A stretch of DNA of 64,000 nucleotides from Bacillus tuaregi (GCF_900104575.1 NZ_LT629731.1:1004189-1068188); one strand, 5' to 3'; positions 1-8,993 are shown, counted from the stretch's first letter. Made by a program: numbers and translations. Notes: generated by a model not told the origin, from the sequence alone.

Positions 1-151
1 GGCTGTAGATAAAATCCAGCAAATGATGTCCAGTAAAGATAATAGCAATCAATCCGGTGATCAAAAACAGCAGAAAAACCAATCTGATGATCAGTCCGGT
101 GGACAGCAATCAAATGAGTATAACGGCCAGAAAAAGGAGCTTGAATTTTAA
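1..151 (+). CDS. C-terminal end of a GerW/YtfJ-like sporulation protein (partial)
   Basis: An open frame enters from the left edge (first full codon at base 2) and stops with TAA at 149-151; about 49 residues are visible. The visible part starts with AVDKIQQMM and then becomes a hydrophilic tail rich in Gln, Asn, Asp and Lys ending in KKELEF. In B. subtilis the gene directly before tpx is ytfJ (gerW), a small germination/sporulation protein, and this order is the main reason for the call. The tail itself has no diagnostic motif. The stop codon lies inside a TTTAA at which a dispersed repeat begins, so the native 3' context has been changed. Could be another gene if synteny fails. Confidence 0.5.
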   Translation, partial: AVDKIQQMMSSKDNSNQSGDQKQQKNQSDDQSGGQQSNEYNGQKKELEF

Positions 152-338
152 CTTCAATCAGCAAATGCTTTTTGTACCGAAAGCTTCACGACAGGCACAG
201 AAGTCCTCCACACTTCTACAAGTGAGGGGTCAAACCCCGGCTGAATGAAGTTAAGCTTCCGGCGGATGTCACGGATTTTTTTAGGGTAGTTTATCGAGCG
301 AGCTCGATAAAAATCCGGACGCAAATTCGATGAGCGAA
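152..338. repeat. Dispersed structured repeat, copy A (IS200/IS605-like, degenerate)
   Basis: Nearly the same sequence occurs again at 32773-32985. Terminal inverted repeats lie at 150-162 and 240-252 (13 bp, one mismatch). Compared with copy B, about 30 bases are missing near 228, which removes the 5' arm of one hairpin. A second homologous module follows to about 338 with a perfect 9-bp stem hairpin at 291-310 and a small hairpin in AAATTCG...CGAATTT. No ORF of substance. The copy sits between the stop codon of the first gene and its terminator. Shape and TTTAA 5' flank resemble IS200/IS605 ends, but that is inference. Confidence 0.8.
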
Positions 339-350
339 TTTGATACAAAT

Positions 351-388
351 AAAGGTTAACTTTCTCCAGTGAGAGTTAACCTTTTCTA
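351..388 (+). terminator. Terminator of the GerW-like gene
   Basis: Perfect 10-bp stem AAAGGTTAAC / GTTAACCTTT with a 14-base loop, followed by a T-rich run. It is probably the original terminator of the first gene, now about 200 bp away because the repeat lies between. Confidence 0.7.
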
Positions 389-443
389 TTGAAAATCTAT
401 TTATCGGAATTTTCGCTTGTTTTAGAATTTCAATACATATTTG

Positions 444-472
444 TTGCAAAAGTCGACGTGAAAAGCTATATT
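444..472 (+). promoter_or_regulatory. Sigma-A-type promoter of tpx
   Basis: TTGCAA at 444-449 and TATATT at 467-472 with a 17-bp spacer, about 40 bp before the tpx start. Confidence 0.55.
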
Positions 473-512
473 TACAATGTACATATATTGTTATTATAGG
501 AGGAAATATAAC

Positions 513-1013
513 ATGGCATCAATTACATTTAAAGGAAATCCAGTAACACTACTTGGTAATGAAGTAAAGGTTGGAGATAAAGCACCTAACTTTACGGTGC
601 TTGCAAATAACTTAACGCCTGTTACTTTAGAGGATTCTAAAGGAAGCGTACGTCTAATCAGTGTTGTCCCATCACTTGATACTGGTGTATGTGATGCGCA
701 AACTCGTCGCTTTAACGAAGAAGCAGCAAACCTAGACAATGTCAAAATCCTAACTGTTAGTGTTGACCTTCCATTTGCACAAGCACGTTGGTGTGGGGCT
801 GCTGGTATTGATAAGGTCCAAACACTTTCCGATCATCGTGACCTTTCTTTCGGTGAAGCATTTGGTGTAGCAATCCAAGAATTACGTTTACTAGCACGTG
901 CCGTATTTGTAGTCGATTCAAATGACACAGTTACATATGCAGAATATGTAAGTGAAGCAACGAACCACCCTAACTACGAAGCTGCAATTGAAGCAGCAAA
1001 ACAAGCAAAATAA
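513..1013 (+). CDS. tpx: Thiol peroxidase Tpx (2-Cys peroxiredoxin)
   Basis: 166 residues, the usual Tpx length. It reduces hydrogen and alkyl hydroperoxides in the cytoplasm using thioredoxin. The peroxidatic Cys is at about 60 in PSLDTGVC and the resolving Cys at about 94 in ARWCG, as in atypical 2-Cys Tpx. The ATG at 513 is preferred over an in-frame upstream ATG because AGGAGG lies 10 bases before it and the protein then begins MASITFKG as in homologues. Own promoter and a strong terminator make it monocistronic. Order gerW-tpx-ytxK-ackA matches B. subtilis. Confidence 0.95.
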   Translation: MASITFKGNPVTLLGNEVKVGDKAPNFTVLANNLTPVTLEDSKGSVRLISVVPSLDTGVCDAQTRRFNEEAANLDNVKILTVSVDLPFAQARWCGAAGIDKVQTLSDHRDLSFGEAFGVAIQELRLLARAVFVVDSNDTVTYAEYVSEATNHPNYEAAIEAAKQAK

Positions 1014-1028
1014 ATGCAGCAGTTGAAA

Positions 1029-1061
1029 GAAAGCCAGCTATTGTAAGCTGGCTTTCTATTT
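1029..1061 (+). terminator. tpx terminator
   Basis: Stem GAAAGCCAGCT / AGCTGGCTTTC (11 bp) with loop ATTGTA, 15 bp after tpx, then a T-rich tail. Confidence 0.8.
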
Positions 1062-1142
1062 GTGTTTTTGGGGTCCTTACTTGTACAACTAAACAAACCC
1101 CGCTAAAATAGGAAAAGAGACTAGTAACAGGAGGAAAAAAAT

Positions 1143-2129
1143 GTGAAAACGACTCCGGTTGAAGAATTATTTATGGTTATAAACGATACAGCCGTTCTTT
1201 TACAAGAGGAATTGAATGTCAGCTATTTAGAGGCATTAGCTGAAACGGGTGAAAATATATTTCATCAATCCGTATTACAGGATGACTTAAGTGAATTAAC
1301 GTTAAAGAGACTGAAGAGAATTTATGAAGACTGCCACATCACAAGATATACAAAAGAAGAAATACGTAAATCCTTTCAATTAGCCATTCTAAAAGGGATG
1401 AAGGAAAGTGTCCAACCGAACCATCAGATGACACCTGACTCAGTGGGAATGTTTGTTGGATATTTATTACATAAATTTGTCACAAAAGAAGCTTATCGGT
1501 TAATGGACCCCGCTGTTGGGACCGGAAATTTATTAACTGCGGCGATGAATCAGGAAATGAATAAAACAATCCAAGGAATCGGTATTGAGATTGACGACCT
1601 CCTGATTAAGTTAGCTTATATGAATGCTAATCTGCAGGAGCATCCAATCGAATTTTTCAATCAGGACAGTTTGGAACCTCTATTTGTAGAGTCTGTTGAT
1701 GCCGTTATCAGCGATTTACCTGTTGGCTATTATCCAAATGACATTAGAGCGGCAGATTATCAATTAAAGGCTGATGAAGGACACTCGTACGCACATCATT
1801 TATTCATTGAGCAGAGCATCCGCCATGTGAAGCCAGCAGGCTTTTTATTTTTTATTATTCCGAATGGTCTTTTTGAATCTACACAGGCTAAAAAGCTTCA
1901 TACGTATTTGCAGGAGACAGTTGATATCCAAGGAATGATTCAATTACCTGAAACAATGTTCAAAAATAAACAATCAGCAAAGAGCATATTAATACTTCAG
2001 AAAAAAGATGAATCAGTAAAGCCGCCAAAGCAGGTGCTGTTAGCGAATATGCCATCCTTTTCAAACGGTGATGAAATGGAGAAAATCCTGACTAAAATAG
2101 ATAGATGGATTACTGAAAACAAAAAGTAA
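1143..2129 (+). CDS. ytxK: YtxK, class I SAM-dependent methyltransferase (N-6 adenine MTase-like)
   Basis: 328 residues, starting at GTG after AGGAGGAAAAAA. An N-terminal helical part (1-95) precedes a Rossmann methyltransferase domain. The SAM-binding motif DPAVGTGNLL is at about 122-131, and the position of the (N/D)PP(F/Y) motif of DNA adenine methylases is SDLPVGYYP near 186, so the catalytic motif is altered but keeps the aromatic residue. The fold resembles HsdM of type I restriction systems, yet there is no specificity or restriction subunit nearby. In B. subtilis ytxK lies before ackA, as here. Substrate unknown. Confidence 0.88.
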   Translation: MKTTPVEELFMVINDTAVLLQEELNVSYLEALAETGENIFHQSVLQDDLSELTLKRLKRIYEDCHITRYTKEEIRKSFQLAILKGMKESVQPNHQMTPDSVGMFVGYLLHKFVTKEAYRLMDPAVGTGNLLTAAMNQEMNKTIQGIGIEIDDLLIKLAYMNANLQEHPIEFFNQDSLEPLFVESVDAVISDLPVGYYPNDIRAADYQLKADEGHSYAHHLFIEQSIRHVKPAGFLFFIIPNGLFESTQAKKLHTYLQETVDIQGMIQLPETMFKNKQSAKSILILQKKDESVKPPKQVLLANMPSFSNGDEMEKILTKIDRWITENKK

Positions 2130-2257
2130 TCGATTCTTGTTGGAGTTTGTCGAAATATCAGAAGATAATTACTTTTAGTAGATAGCCAATTTTGTAAAAG
2201 TATTCCTTGAATAACTTGTCGGACAATGATTAAATGAGAAATTGGAGATATTAATAA

Positions 2258-2286
2258 TTGAATTGGATAAACTATCGTTGTATGAC
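2258..2286 (+). promoter_or_regulatory. Candidate ackA promoter
   Basis: TTGAAT at 2258-2263 and TATGAC at 2281-2286, 17-bp spacer, about 80 bp before the ackA ATG. The leader upstream (2150-2215) holds weak look-alikes of CodY (around TATCAGAAG, 2155) and cre (around TTGTAAAAG, 2192) sites; neither is a good match. B. subtilis ackA is activated by CcpA and CodY, so these deserve attention only as weak candidates. Confidence 0.35.
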
Positions 2287-2365
2287 TTAACTATTGATTT
2301 ATTCAATGGATTATCCAATTAACATCCGTACTAATGACTTGTTTTATAAAGGAGCGTTTATAAAT

Positions 2366-3553
2366 ATGGCTAAAATCATTGCAATTAACGCCGGCAGCTC
2401 ATCCTTGAAATTTCAGCTATTCGATATGCCGACTGAAGAAGTAATTACAAAAGGATTAATTGAACGCATTGGTTTGAATGATGCGGTTTTCAATATTACG
2501 GTGAACGGTGAAAAAATTAAGGAAACAACTGATATTCCTGATCATAACGTTGCTGTTGAACTACTATTAAGTAAATTAACAAACCTTGGAATTATCCAAT
2601 CTTTAAATGAGATTGAAGGAGTAGGTCACCGTGTTGTTCATGGCGGTGAAGCCTTCGCTGACTCTGTGTTAATTACACCTGAAGTATTGCAGAAAATTGA
2701 AGATTTATCAGAGCTTGCACCACTTCATAATCCTGCAAACGTGACAGGAATTAAATCATTCCAAAAGGTACTGCCTAATGTCCCTGCGATTGCCGTCTTT
2801 GACACAGCTTTCCATCAAACAATGCCTGAGGATTCATTCCTATACAGTGTACCGTATGAGTATTATAAAGACTTTGGTATTCGTAAGTACGGCTTCCACG
2901 GTACATCTCATAAGTATGTTTCAGAGCGTGCGGCTGAAATGCTAGGAAGACCGCTTGATCAACTGCGCTTAATTTCCTGCCACTTAGGTAACGGAGCTAG
3001 TATTACAGCCATTCAGGGAGGACACTCCATTGATACTTCTATGGGCTTCACTCCACTTGCTGGTGTAACAATGGGGACACGCTCAGGAGATATTGACCCT
3101 GCGCTTATTCCTTATATTATGGAAAAAACAGATCAAACGGCAGACCAAGTATTAGAAGTGTTAAATAAAAAGAGCGGTATGCTGGCATTATCAGGCTTCT
3201 CAAGCGACCTTCGTGATATCGAATTACAGGCTGCAGAAGGAAATGAAAGAGCCGAGCTTGCTTTAAATGTATTTGCATCTCGTATTCACGCATATGTAGG
3301 AGCCTATGCAGCACGTATGTCAGGTGTAGATGCGATTATCTTTACAGCAGGAATTGGTGAAAATAGTGAAACCATCCGCGCTCGTGTATTAAATGGTCTT
3401 GAATTTATGGGCGTATACTGGGACCCTGCATTAAATAATCTGCGTGGAGATGAACGTTTTATCAGCTACCCTCACTCACCAGTAAAAGTAATGGTGATCC
3501 CAACGGATGAAGAGGTTATGATTGCAAGAGACGTTGTACGTTTAAGTAAATAA
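2366..3553 (+). CDS. ackA: Acetate kinase
   Basis: 395 residues, the same length as the B. subtilis enzyme. Converts acetyl phosphate plus ADP to acetate and ATP in overflow metabolism. The N-terminal phosphate-binding motif [10 protein letters not shown] follows MAKIIAI, and further family signatures [25 protein letters not shown] and FTAGIGENS are present. The ATG at 2366 is chosen because GGAGCG precedes it and it gives the conserved N-terminus; an upstream in-frame ATG would add 24 unrelated residues. Followed by a strong terminator. Confidence 0.97.
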   Translation: MAKIIAINAGSSSLKFQLFDMPTEEVITKGLIERIGLNDAVFNITVNGEKIKETTDIPDHNVAVELLLSKLTNLGIIQSLNEIEGVGHRVVHGGEAFADSVLITPEVLQKIEDLSELAPLHNPANVTGIKSFQKVLPNVPAIAVFDTAFHQTMPEDSFLYSVPYEYYKDFGIRKYGFHGTSHKYVSERAAEMLGRPLDQLRLISCHLGNGASITAIQGGHSIDTSMGFTPLAGVTMGTRSGDIDPALIPYIMEKTDQTADQVLEVLNKKSGMLALSGFSSDLRDIELQAAEGNERAELALNVFASRIHAYVGAYAARMSGVDAIIFTAGIGENSETIRARVLNGLEFMGVYWDPALNNLRGDERFISYPHSPVKVMVIPTDEEVMIARDVVRLSK

Positions 3554-3568
3554 TATAAAATAAGAAGT

Positions 3569-3614
3569 AATCCGTTTCCTACATTTTTCTATGGGAAACG
3601 GATTGTTTTTTTTT
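3569..3614 (+). terminator. ackA terminator
   Basis: Stem AATCCGTTTCC / GGAAACGGATT with a T-rich loop and a run of 9 T, 15 bp past the stop codon. Confidence 0.85.
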
Positions 3615-3813
3615 ACTATACTTTATTTCCTCATAATTGTAGGAATGATTCAGTCCTAAGATTTTCCTTATTGATTATGATATACTGATACAAAATAAAG
3701 GGTTGTTTTATACTTATGTAAGGTAACAGTTGTTATATATTATTTTGACAGAAGTTCTGCGCTTATTTTTACCCGAAAGCTCCAGCAATTTTGGAATAGA
3801 AGGAGGTTTTTGT

Positions 3814-4656
3814 GTGACACTAACAAATCGTGAAAAACAGGTATATCTAGAAATACGTGAGTGGGAAAATCGTATGTACAGCTATGAGCCGAATGATTTT
3901 CAATTGGTTTATGATAGATATATTGAACGGTCTTTCCAGCTCTTACCGGAAAATATAAGAGAGCAATTCTCCTCTTCTCTTGATAATTGGTTATTTCATC
4001 TTCATGCATTTATCCAAGGCTCAGAGCTGCAGCTCGATGCGAAGCAAAGAATAATCGAGAGTGGAAGGATTTTTCAGGAGGATATTCAAACCATTGAGGA
4101 TTTACATTCGCTTACCATTGATCAGCTTCAATACATAGCTGGACAGCATATTGCCCGGCATCGCCTCTATTCGTTTGCTCAAGGCGGTATGGCTGGTACT
4201 GGCGGTGTGATTCTGCTCGGTGCAGATATTCCGGGAATGGCCGTTATTAATTTGCGAATTGTCCAGTTGATTGCCATGACCTATGGAATTGAGGTCAATA
4301 CCCCGTATGAAATGATGACGGCGTTAAAGGTGTTTAATGTAGCCATTCTTCCTTTAAGAATGCAAAGGCAGGGCTGGGAGGAGCTGATGAATGATATCCA
4401 GCATGACCATTACTTCTATGAAGGAAAAGAAGAAATCGCCAATCTTGCCTGGGTGGAGCAGCTGTTAAAGCAGGGCTTAAAGGGAATTGCGATTATGGCT
4501 TTTCGAAGAAAGCTCATACAAGGTATCCCATTTATCAGCATGGCAATTGGTGCCGGGGTTAATTATCAATTAACTAGAAAAGTAACAGACTTTGCCCACA
4601 AATATTATCAGCTTAGATATCTGCTAAAGAAGAAGGAGAATCCAGATGAGTATTGA
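3814..4656 (+). CDS. EcsC family protein
   Basis: 280 residues from a GTG preceded by GAAGGAGG. A helical N-terminal half is followed by a Gly-rich, hydrophobic stretch (FAQGGMAGTGG ... LLGADIPG, about 130-150) typical of the EcsC family, then an amphipathic C-terminal half with RKVTDFAHKYYQLR. EcsC proteins are poorly understood; in B. subtilis the ecs locus affects protein secretion and competence, but only the domain is shared here. The last 11 bases overlap moaB, so the two genes are likely translationally coupled, a pairing not explained by known biochemistry. Confidence 0.75.
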   Translation: MTLTNREKQVYLEIREWENRMYSYEPNDFQLVYDRYIERSFQLLPENIREQFSSSLDNWLFHLHAFIQGSELQLDAKQRIIESGRIFQEDIQTIEDLHSLTIDQLQYIAGQHIARHRLYSFAQGGMAGTGGVILLGADIPGMAVINLRIVQLIAMTYGIEVNTPYEMMTALKVFNVAILPLRMQRQGWEELMNDIQHDHYFYEGKEEIANLAWVEQLLKQGLKGIAIMAFRRKLIQGIPFISMAIGAGVNYQLTRKVTDFAHKYYQLRYLLKKKENPDEY

Positions 4657-5161
4657 GGAGCACAAAAAACAAGCTCAAAAGAGCGTTACATGTAAAGTTA
4701 TTACCGTAAGTGATACTAGAAATAAAGAAACCGACAAAAGCGGAAAATTAATGATAGAGCTGTTAGAGAGTGCTGGGCACACAATAGGGGATTATGTCAT
4801 TGTCAAGGATGAAAAGGGGCCAATTCGGGAAGCTGTTCTTCAGGGCTGCTTACAGCCTGAAATAGATGTCATTTTGACAAATGGAGGTACGGGCATTGCA
4901 TTAAGAGATGTGACGATTGAAACGGTTCAGGCATTATTCGATAAAGAAATTACCGGTTTTGGTGAATTATTTCGCATGCTTAGCTATCAGGAGGACATCG
5001 GCTCAGCAGCTATTTTGTCCCGTGCTATTGCTGGGGTCATTGGAGAGAGAGCTGTATTTTCAACACCGGGATCTTCAGGAGCTGTAAAACTGGCAATGAA
5101 TAAACTCATCCTTCCCGAGCTTGGCCATGTCGTACGTGAACTTAAAAAAGATATAAAATAA
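4646..5161 (+). CDS. moaB: Molybdenum cofactor biosynthesis protein MoaB/Mog family
   Basis: 171 residues. The MoCF-binding fold shows VITVSDTRN at the N-terminus, LTNGGTGI in the middle and FSTPGSSGAVK near the C-terminus. The family adenylylates molybdopterin or inserts molybdate during molybdenum cofactor assembly in the cytoplasm. It overlaps the EcsC-family gene by 11 bases and lies before argG as in B. subtilis. Other cofactor genes (moaA, moeA, mobB) are about 42 kb away in this window. Confidence 0.92.
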   Translation: MSIEEHKKQAQKSVTCKVITVSDTRNKETDKSGKLMIELLESAGHTIGDYVIVKDEKGPIREAVLQGCLQPEIDVILTNGGTGIALRDVTIETVQALFDKEITGFGELFRMLSYQEDIGSAAILSRAIAGVIGERAVFSTPGSSGAVKLAMNKLILPELGHVVRELKKDIK

Positions 5162-5166
5162 GGTTA

Positions 5167-5231
5167 AAGGTGTCAGGCACCACAAAAAGACAAATGTACT
5201 CAGATTGTCCGTTTGTGGTGCCTGGCACCTT
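5167..5231. repeat. Long palindromic hairpin between convergent genes
   Basis: Two 20-base arms (5167-5186 and 5212-5231) are reverse complements except for one G/T position; a short GACAA / TTGTC stem sits inside the loop. It separates convergent moaB and a small minus-strand gene, so it may end transcription both ways. The core GGTGTCAGGCACC looks like a dispersed Bacillaceae palindrome, from memory only. Confidence 0.8.
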
Positions 5232-5236
5232 GTGTA

Positions 5237-5551
5237 TTATTGATGCATTTTTTCTGAGATATTTTGATTGAGCCGGAACCAAAGCCATAAGTCATTAATA
5301 ATGGAAGCTAATTCAGCAATTTCACTATTCAATTGGCAGGAAATTTGGAAGTCCCCTTCATCATTCAGTTGTTCCTGTTTCCTATTTATGGTCTTTTCAA
5401 GGAGGACAATACGATCAGGTATCGCTCCTCGGATATTCTCCCAGTATAGCAATATGGCTTCCTGCACTTCATGTGATAAGTCGTCCCACTCGAGATCAAT
5501 GATCGGTAGTTCAATCCCTAATCTTTCATTATAAGTAAAATACTCTTTCAT
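5237..5551 (-). CDS. Hypothetical protein, 104 residues
   Basis: Not recognised. The start ATG has a good ribosome site (AGGAGG, 9 bases upstream on the minus strand), which supports a real gene over the overlapping frame on the plus strand. The protein is acidic in its N-terminal half (MKEYFTYNERLGIELP, LEWDDLSHEVQEAILLYWENIRG) and predicted helical, with a motif LEKTINRKQEQL that could form a short coiled coil and a Trp-rich end (NDLWLWFRLNQ). No signal peptide, no membrane segment, no Cys-metal motif. It is convergent to moaB and divergent from argG. Confidence 0.7.
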   Translation of the reverse strand: MKEYFTYNERLGIELPIIDLEWDDLSHEVQEAILLYWENIRGAIPDRIVLLEKTINRKQEQLNDEGDFQISCQLNSEIAELASIINDLWLWFRLNQNISEKMHQ

Positions 5552-5745
5552 TCTTCAATCCTCCTACATGATGTCACCAATCAAACTATCTAATTTATCA
5601 AAAGATTCATATAAATATTACCACACTATTGAAGTACTCTCTTTCATTTCTTCTATTCTAATACAAAAATAATTATTTTTATTCAAATTGTAAAATTACT
5701 ATTGAATTTTTTGAAAAAAGTTGTTAAAGTGTTATTCATAAAGAT

Positions 5746-5779
5746 TGAATAAAAATATAAATTGATGAATATTTATTCG
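5746..5779 (+). promoter_or_regulatory. Tandem ARG boxes upstream of argG
   Basis: TGAATAAAAATATA (5746-5759) and TGAATATTTATTCG (5766-5779) match the ArgR/AhrC half-palindrome TGAATWWWWATTCA at 12 and 13 of 14 positions and start exactly 20 bp apart. They lie 25-60 bp before argG, in the right place for arginine-dependent repression. Confidence 0.75.
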
Positions 5780-5804
5780 TAATAGATTGAGGAGGAAATG
5801 ATTC

Positions 5805-7016
5805 ATGGCAAATCCTAAATTAGTTCTAGCATACTCTGGTGGTTTAGATACATCCGTTGCAATTACCTGGTTAAAGGACCAAGGTTATGATGTGGTTGCA
5901 TGTTGTCTTGATGTTGGTGAAGGAAAAGATTTAGAGTTTATTAAAGACAAAGCTATAAAGGTTGGTGCAGTAGAATCATATGTGATTGATGCAAAGGAAG
6001 AATTTGCTCAGGAATATGCGCTGCTATCCTTACAGGCTCATACATTATATGAAGGAAAATATCCACTTGTATCTGCCCTTTCAAGACCGCTTATTTCTAA
6101 AAAGCTAGTAGAGGTAGCTGAAGAAGTAGGTGCTGTTGCGATTGCACACGGTTGTACAGGTAAAGGGAATGACCAAGTCCGTTTTGAGGTTTCCATCCAG
6201 GCATTAAATCCAGATTTAGAGGTTGTGGCACCTGTTCGTGAGTGGGCATGGTCAAGAGAAGAAGAAATTGAATATGCAAAGCAGAAGAATATTCCGATTC
6301 CGATTAATTTAGACAGCCCATTCTCCATTGACCAAAACCTATGGGGAAGAGCAAATGAATGTGGTATACTAGAGGACCCTTGGGCAACACCGCCAAAGGA
6401 TGCCTATGATTTAACAGCAGAACTTGAGGATACACCTGATACACCTGATATCATTGAAATTGAATTTGTACAGGGGGTTCCAGTCAGCATTGATGGTAAG
6501 AAATATGATTCCCTAGCACAGCTAATTTTAGATTTAAATGTAATCGCCGGTAAGCACGGGGTAGGAAGAATCGATCACGTTGAAAACCGTCTTGTTGGTA
6601 TTAAATCACGTGAAGTATATGAGTGTCCTGCAGCTATGACTCTTATTACAGCACATAAAGAGTTAGAGGATTTAACATTGGTAAAGGAAGTTGCTCATTT
6701 CAAACCAATGGTTGAGTTAAAATTAACAGATCTTATTTATGAAGGCTTATGGTTCTCGCCATTAAAGGATGCGTTGGCGGCATTTATTGCTGAAACGCAA
6801 AAGTTTGTTACCGGAACGGTAAGGGTGAAGCTATTCAAAGGACATGCTATTGTTGAAGGTAGAAAATCAGAATACTCTCTATATGATGAAAAATTAGCAA
6901 CATATACTTCTGATGATGCATTTGACCATACTGCTGCGGTAGGATTTATTCAATTATGGGGACTTCCAACAAAGGTTCAAAGCATCGTGCAGAAAAATAA
7001 GAAGGTGAAAGCGTGA
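5805..7016 (+). CDS. argG: Argininosuccinate synthase
   Basis: 403 residues, normal for ArgG. Joins citrulline and aspartate with ATP to give argininosuccinate, the penultimate step of arginine synthesis. The N-terminal PP-loop [25 protein letters not shown] and the C-terminal region with [11 protein letters not shown] are family signatures. ATG after GAGGAGG. The stop codon overlaps the GTG start of argH by 4 bases, so the pair is an operon with coupled translation. Regulated by the ARG boxes directly upstream. Confidence 0.97.
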   Translation: MANPKLVLAYSGGLDTSVAITWLKDQGYDVVACCLDVGEGKDLEFIKDKAIKVGAVESYVIDAKEEFAQEYALLSLQAHTLYEGKYPLVSALSRPLISKKLVEVAEEVGAVAIAHGCTGKGNDQVRFEVSIQALNPDLEVVAPVREWAWSREEEIEYAKQKNIPIPINLDSPFSIDQNLWGRANECGILEDPWATPPKDAYDLTAELEDTPDTPDIIEIEFVQGVPVSIDGKKYDSLAQLILDLNVIAGKHGVGRIDHVENRLVGIKSREVYECPAAMTLITAHKELEDLTLVKEVAHFKPMVELKLTDLIYEGLWFSPLKDALAAFIAETQKFVTGTVRVKLFKGHAIVEGRKSEYSLYDEKLATYTSDDAFDHTAAVGFIQLWGLPTKVQSIVQKNKKVKA

Positions 7017-8383
7017 AAAAGCTTTGGGGAGGCAGATTTACTAAAACAGCAGAAGAATGGGTCGATGAATTTGGTGCCTCCATTTCCTTCGATCAAGAAT
7101 TAGTCATGGAAGATATTACGGGCAGCATCGCCCATGTTACGATGCTTGCCAAAACAGGTATCTTAACCGATGATGAAGCCCTGCAAATTAAAAAGGGACT
7201 TGAGACGCTTAAGGAAAAGGCTGCAAATGATGAATTAGAATTCACTGTAGCCCTTGAGGATATTCATTTGAATTTGGAAAGTAAGCTGACAGAGATGATT
7301 GGACCTGTCGGTGGCAAGCTTCACACAGGCCGTAGCCGTAATGACCAGGTGGCTACAGATATGCATTTGTATTTAAGCAAGCAAGTAGCTGATATTATTG
7401 GCTTAGTAGCAGAATTGCAGCAGGCATTGCTAGAGCAGGCAGAACAGCATGTGGAAACGATTATGCCGGGATATACCCATCTGCAAAGAGCACAGCCTAT
7501 TTCATTTGCTCATCATTTAATGGCTTATTTCTGGATGTTTGAGCGTGATAAGCAACGATTATCAGAAAGCTTAAAAAGAATTAACATATCGCCGCTTGGT
7601 GCTGGGGCGTTGGCAGGTACAACCTTTCCGATTGACCGTCATTACAGTGCAGAGCTACTAGGCTTTGAGGGAATCTATGAAAATAGTATGGATGCTGTTA
7701 GTGACCGGGATTTCATTCTTGAGTTTCTCTCAACAAGCTCAATTTTAATGATGCATCTTTCACGCTTTAGTGAAGAAATAATTCTATGGTCGAGCCAGGA
7801 GTTTAGGTTTATCGATTTGGATGATAGCTTTTCAACCGGAAGCAGCATTATGCCGCAGAAGAAAAATCCGGATATGGCGGAATTAATTCGTGGTAAAACA
7901 GGACGTGTTTATGGAAATCTCTTCGGTCTCTTGACAGTGTTAAAGGGCTTGCCGCTTGCGTATAACAAGGATATGCAAGAGGATAAAGAAGGCATGTTTG
8001 ACACAGTTAAAACGGTTACAGGCTCTTTAAAGATTTTTGCAGGCATGATTCGTACAATGAAGGTCAATACAGGAAATATGGTTCAAGCTACGAAACAGGA
8101 CTTCTCGAATGCAACAGAGCTGGCAGATTATTTATCAAGCAAAGGAATGCCTTTTAGGGAAGCGCATGAAGTAGTAGGAAAACTTGTCCTCCAATGTGTT
8201 GAAAAAGGCTGTTACTTAAGTGATCTATCAATGGAGGAATTTAAAAGCTCCAGTCAGCTATTTGAAAACGATATTTATGAAGTTCTAGCACCAGAAACAG
8301 CTGTTGCCCGCAGAAACAGTGCAGGTGGCACGGGCTTTGAGCAGATTAAGGTTGCGCTTGAAAAGGCAAAAAACTGTTTATAA
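7013..8383 (+). CDS. argH: Argininosuccinate lyase
   Basis: 456 residues. Splits argininosuccinate into arginine and fumarate, last step of the pathway. Begins GTG AAA AAG, giving MKKLWGGRF, the typical N-terminus; the GTGA overlap with argG supports this start. Signatures: [13 protein letters not shown] near 104-116, [11 protein letters not shown] near 158 (general acid/base region) and the fumarase/aspartase superfamily loop [12 protein letters not shown] near 280. Ends before a bidirectional terminator. Confidence 0.97.
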   Translation: MKKLWGGRFTKTAEEWVDEFGASISFDQELVMEDITGSIAHVTMLAKTGILTDDEALQIKKGLETLKEKAANDELEFTVALEDIHLNLESKLTEMIGPVGGKLHTGRSRNDQVATDMHLYLSKQVADIIGLVAELQQALLEQAEQHVETIMPGYTHLQRAQPISFAHHLMAYFWMFERDKQRLSESLKRINISPLGAGALAGTTFPIDRHYSAELLGFEGIYENSMDAVSDRDFILEFLSTSSILMMHLSRFSEEIILWSSQEFRFIDLDDSFSTGSSIMPQKKNPDMAELIRGKTGRVYGNLFGLLTVLKGLPLAYNKDMQEDKEGMFDTVKTVTGSLKIFAGMIRTMKVNTGNMVQATKQDFSNATELADYLSSKGMPFREAHEVVGKLVLQCVEKGCYLSDLSMEEFKSSSQLFENDIYEVLAPETAVARRNSAGGTGFEQIKVALEKAKNCL

Positions 8384-8391
8384 ATGAATGA

Positions 8392-8430
8392 AAAACCACG
8401 CTGTATTGAACAACAGCGTGGTTTTGCTTT
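8392..8430. terminator. Bidirectional terminator between argH and the UspA gene
   Basis: Stem AAAACCACGCTGT / ACAGCGTGGTTTT (13 bp), with A-run on the left and T-run on the right, between convergent genes. Confidence 0.85.
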
Positions 8431-8883
8431 TTATACCTCTCCAGTTTCACTGCGTACAACCAACACGTCACAGCGAGCATGGCGAGTGATATGTTCAGAA
8501 ACACTTCCAATTAAGAAACGCTCAACAGCATTTAAGCCTGTCGCACCACACATGATAAGGTCAATTTCATACTTTTTCGCAATATCCTTTGGGATTTTTA
8601 CTTTAGGTGAGCCGTAATCAATAATATACTCTACGTCTTTGACACCTGCTTCAATGGCTTCCTTTTTGTAGTTCTCCATTAATTCTTTTGCAAAGAGCTC
8701 AGCTCTTTCGGCAATTGTGCGGTCATATGCCTCAACTGTAGCAAAAGTCCGCGTATCAATAATATGTGCAATGACAATTTTTGATTCATTTCTTTTTGCA
8801 ACAGCGATTGCTTTTTTAAATGCCCATTCAGCCTCTTTAGATCCGTCAACTGCGACAAGGATTTTTTTATACGTTAGTGCCAT
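8431..8883 (-). CDS. Universal stress protein (UspA family)
   Basis: 150 residues, a single Usp domain. It begins MALTYKKILVAVDGSKEAE and ends with the ATP-binding signature G-2x-G-9x-G-S (GATGLNAVERFLIGS) and CDVLVVR, so it should bind ATP. Start ATG has GGAGGG 8 bases before it. Such proteins accumulate under growth arrest or stress; the exact function is unknown. Divergent from ald, convergent with argH. Confidence 0.93.
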   Translation of the reverse strand: MALTYKKILVAVDGSKEAEWAFKKAIAVAKRNESKIVIAHIIDTRTFATVEAYDRTIAERAELFAKELMENYKKEAIEAGVKDVEYIIDYGSPKVKIPKDIAKKYEIDLIMCGATGLNAVERFLIGSVSEHITRHARCDVLVVRSETGEV

Positions 8884-8993
8884 AATATAATCCCTCCTTA
8901 TACTTTAATTATACAATATAAAGAACATGTATTTGTAAAAACATTTAGAAAAATATATGAATAAATACATTCTTTTAAAATGGACAGAGTAAA

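Noticed and set aside
154-348. Open frames on both strands across the first repeat copy
   Set aside because: They lie in the structured repeat, have no ribosome site, and the matching region in copy B does not keep the frames.
2150-2215. CodY and cre sites upstream of ackA
   Set aside because: Best alignments have several mismatches; kept only as a remark in the ackA promoter entry.
5268-5534. Plus-strand frame opposite the 104-residue gene
   Set aside because: Ser-rich antisense composition and no ribosome site; the minus-strand gene has AGGAGG.
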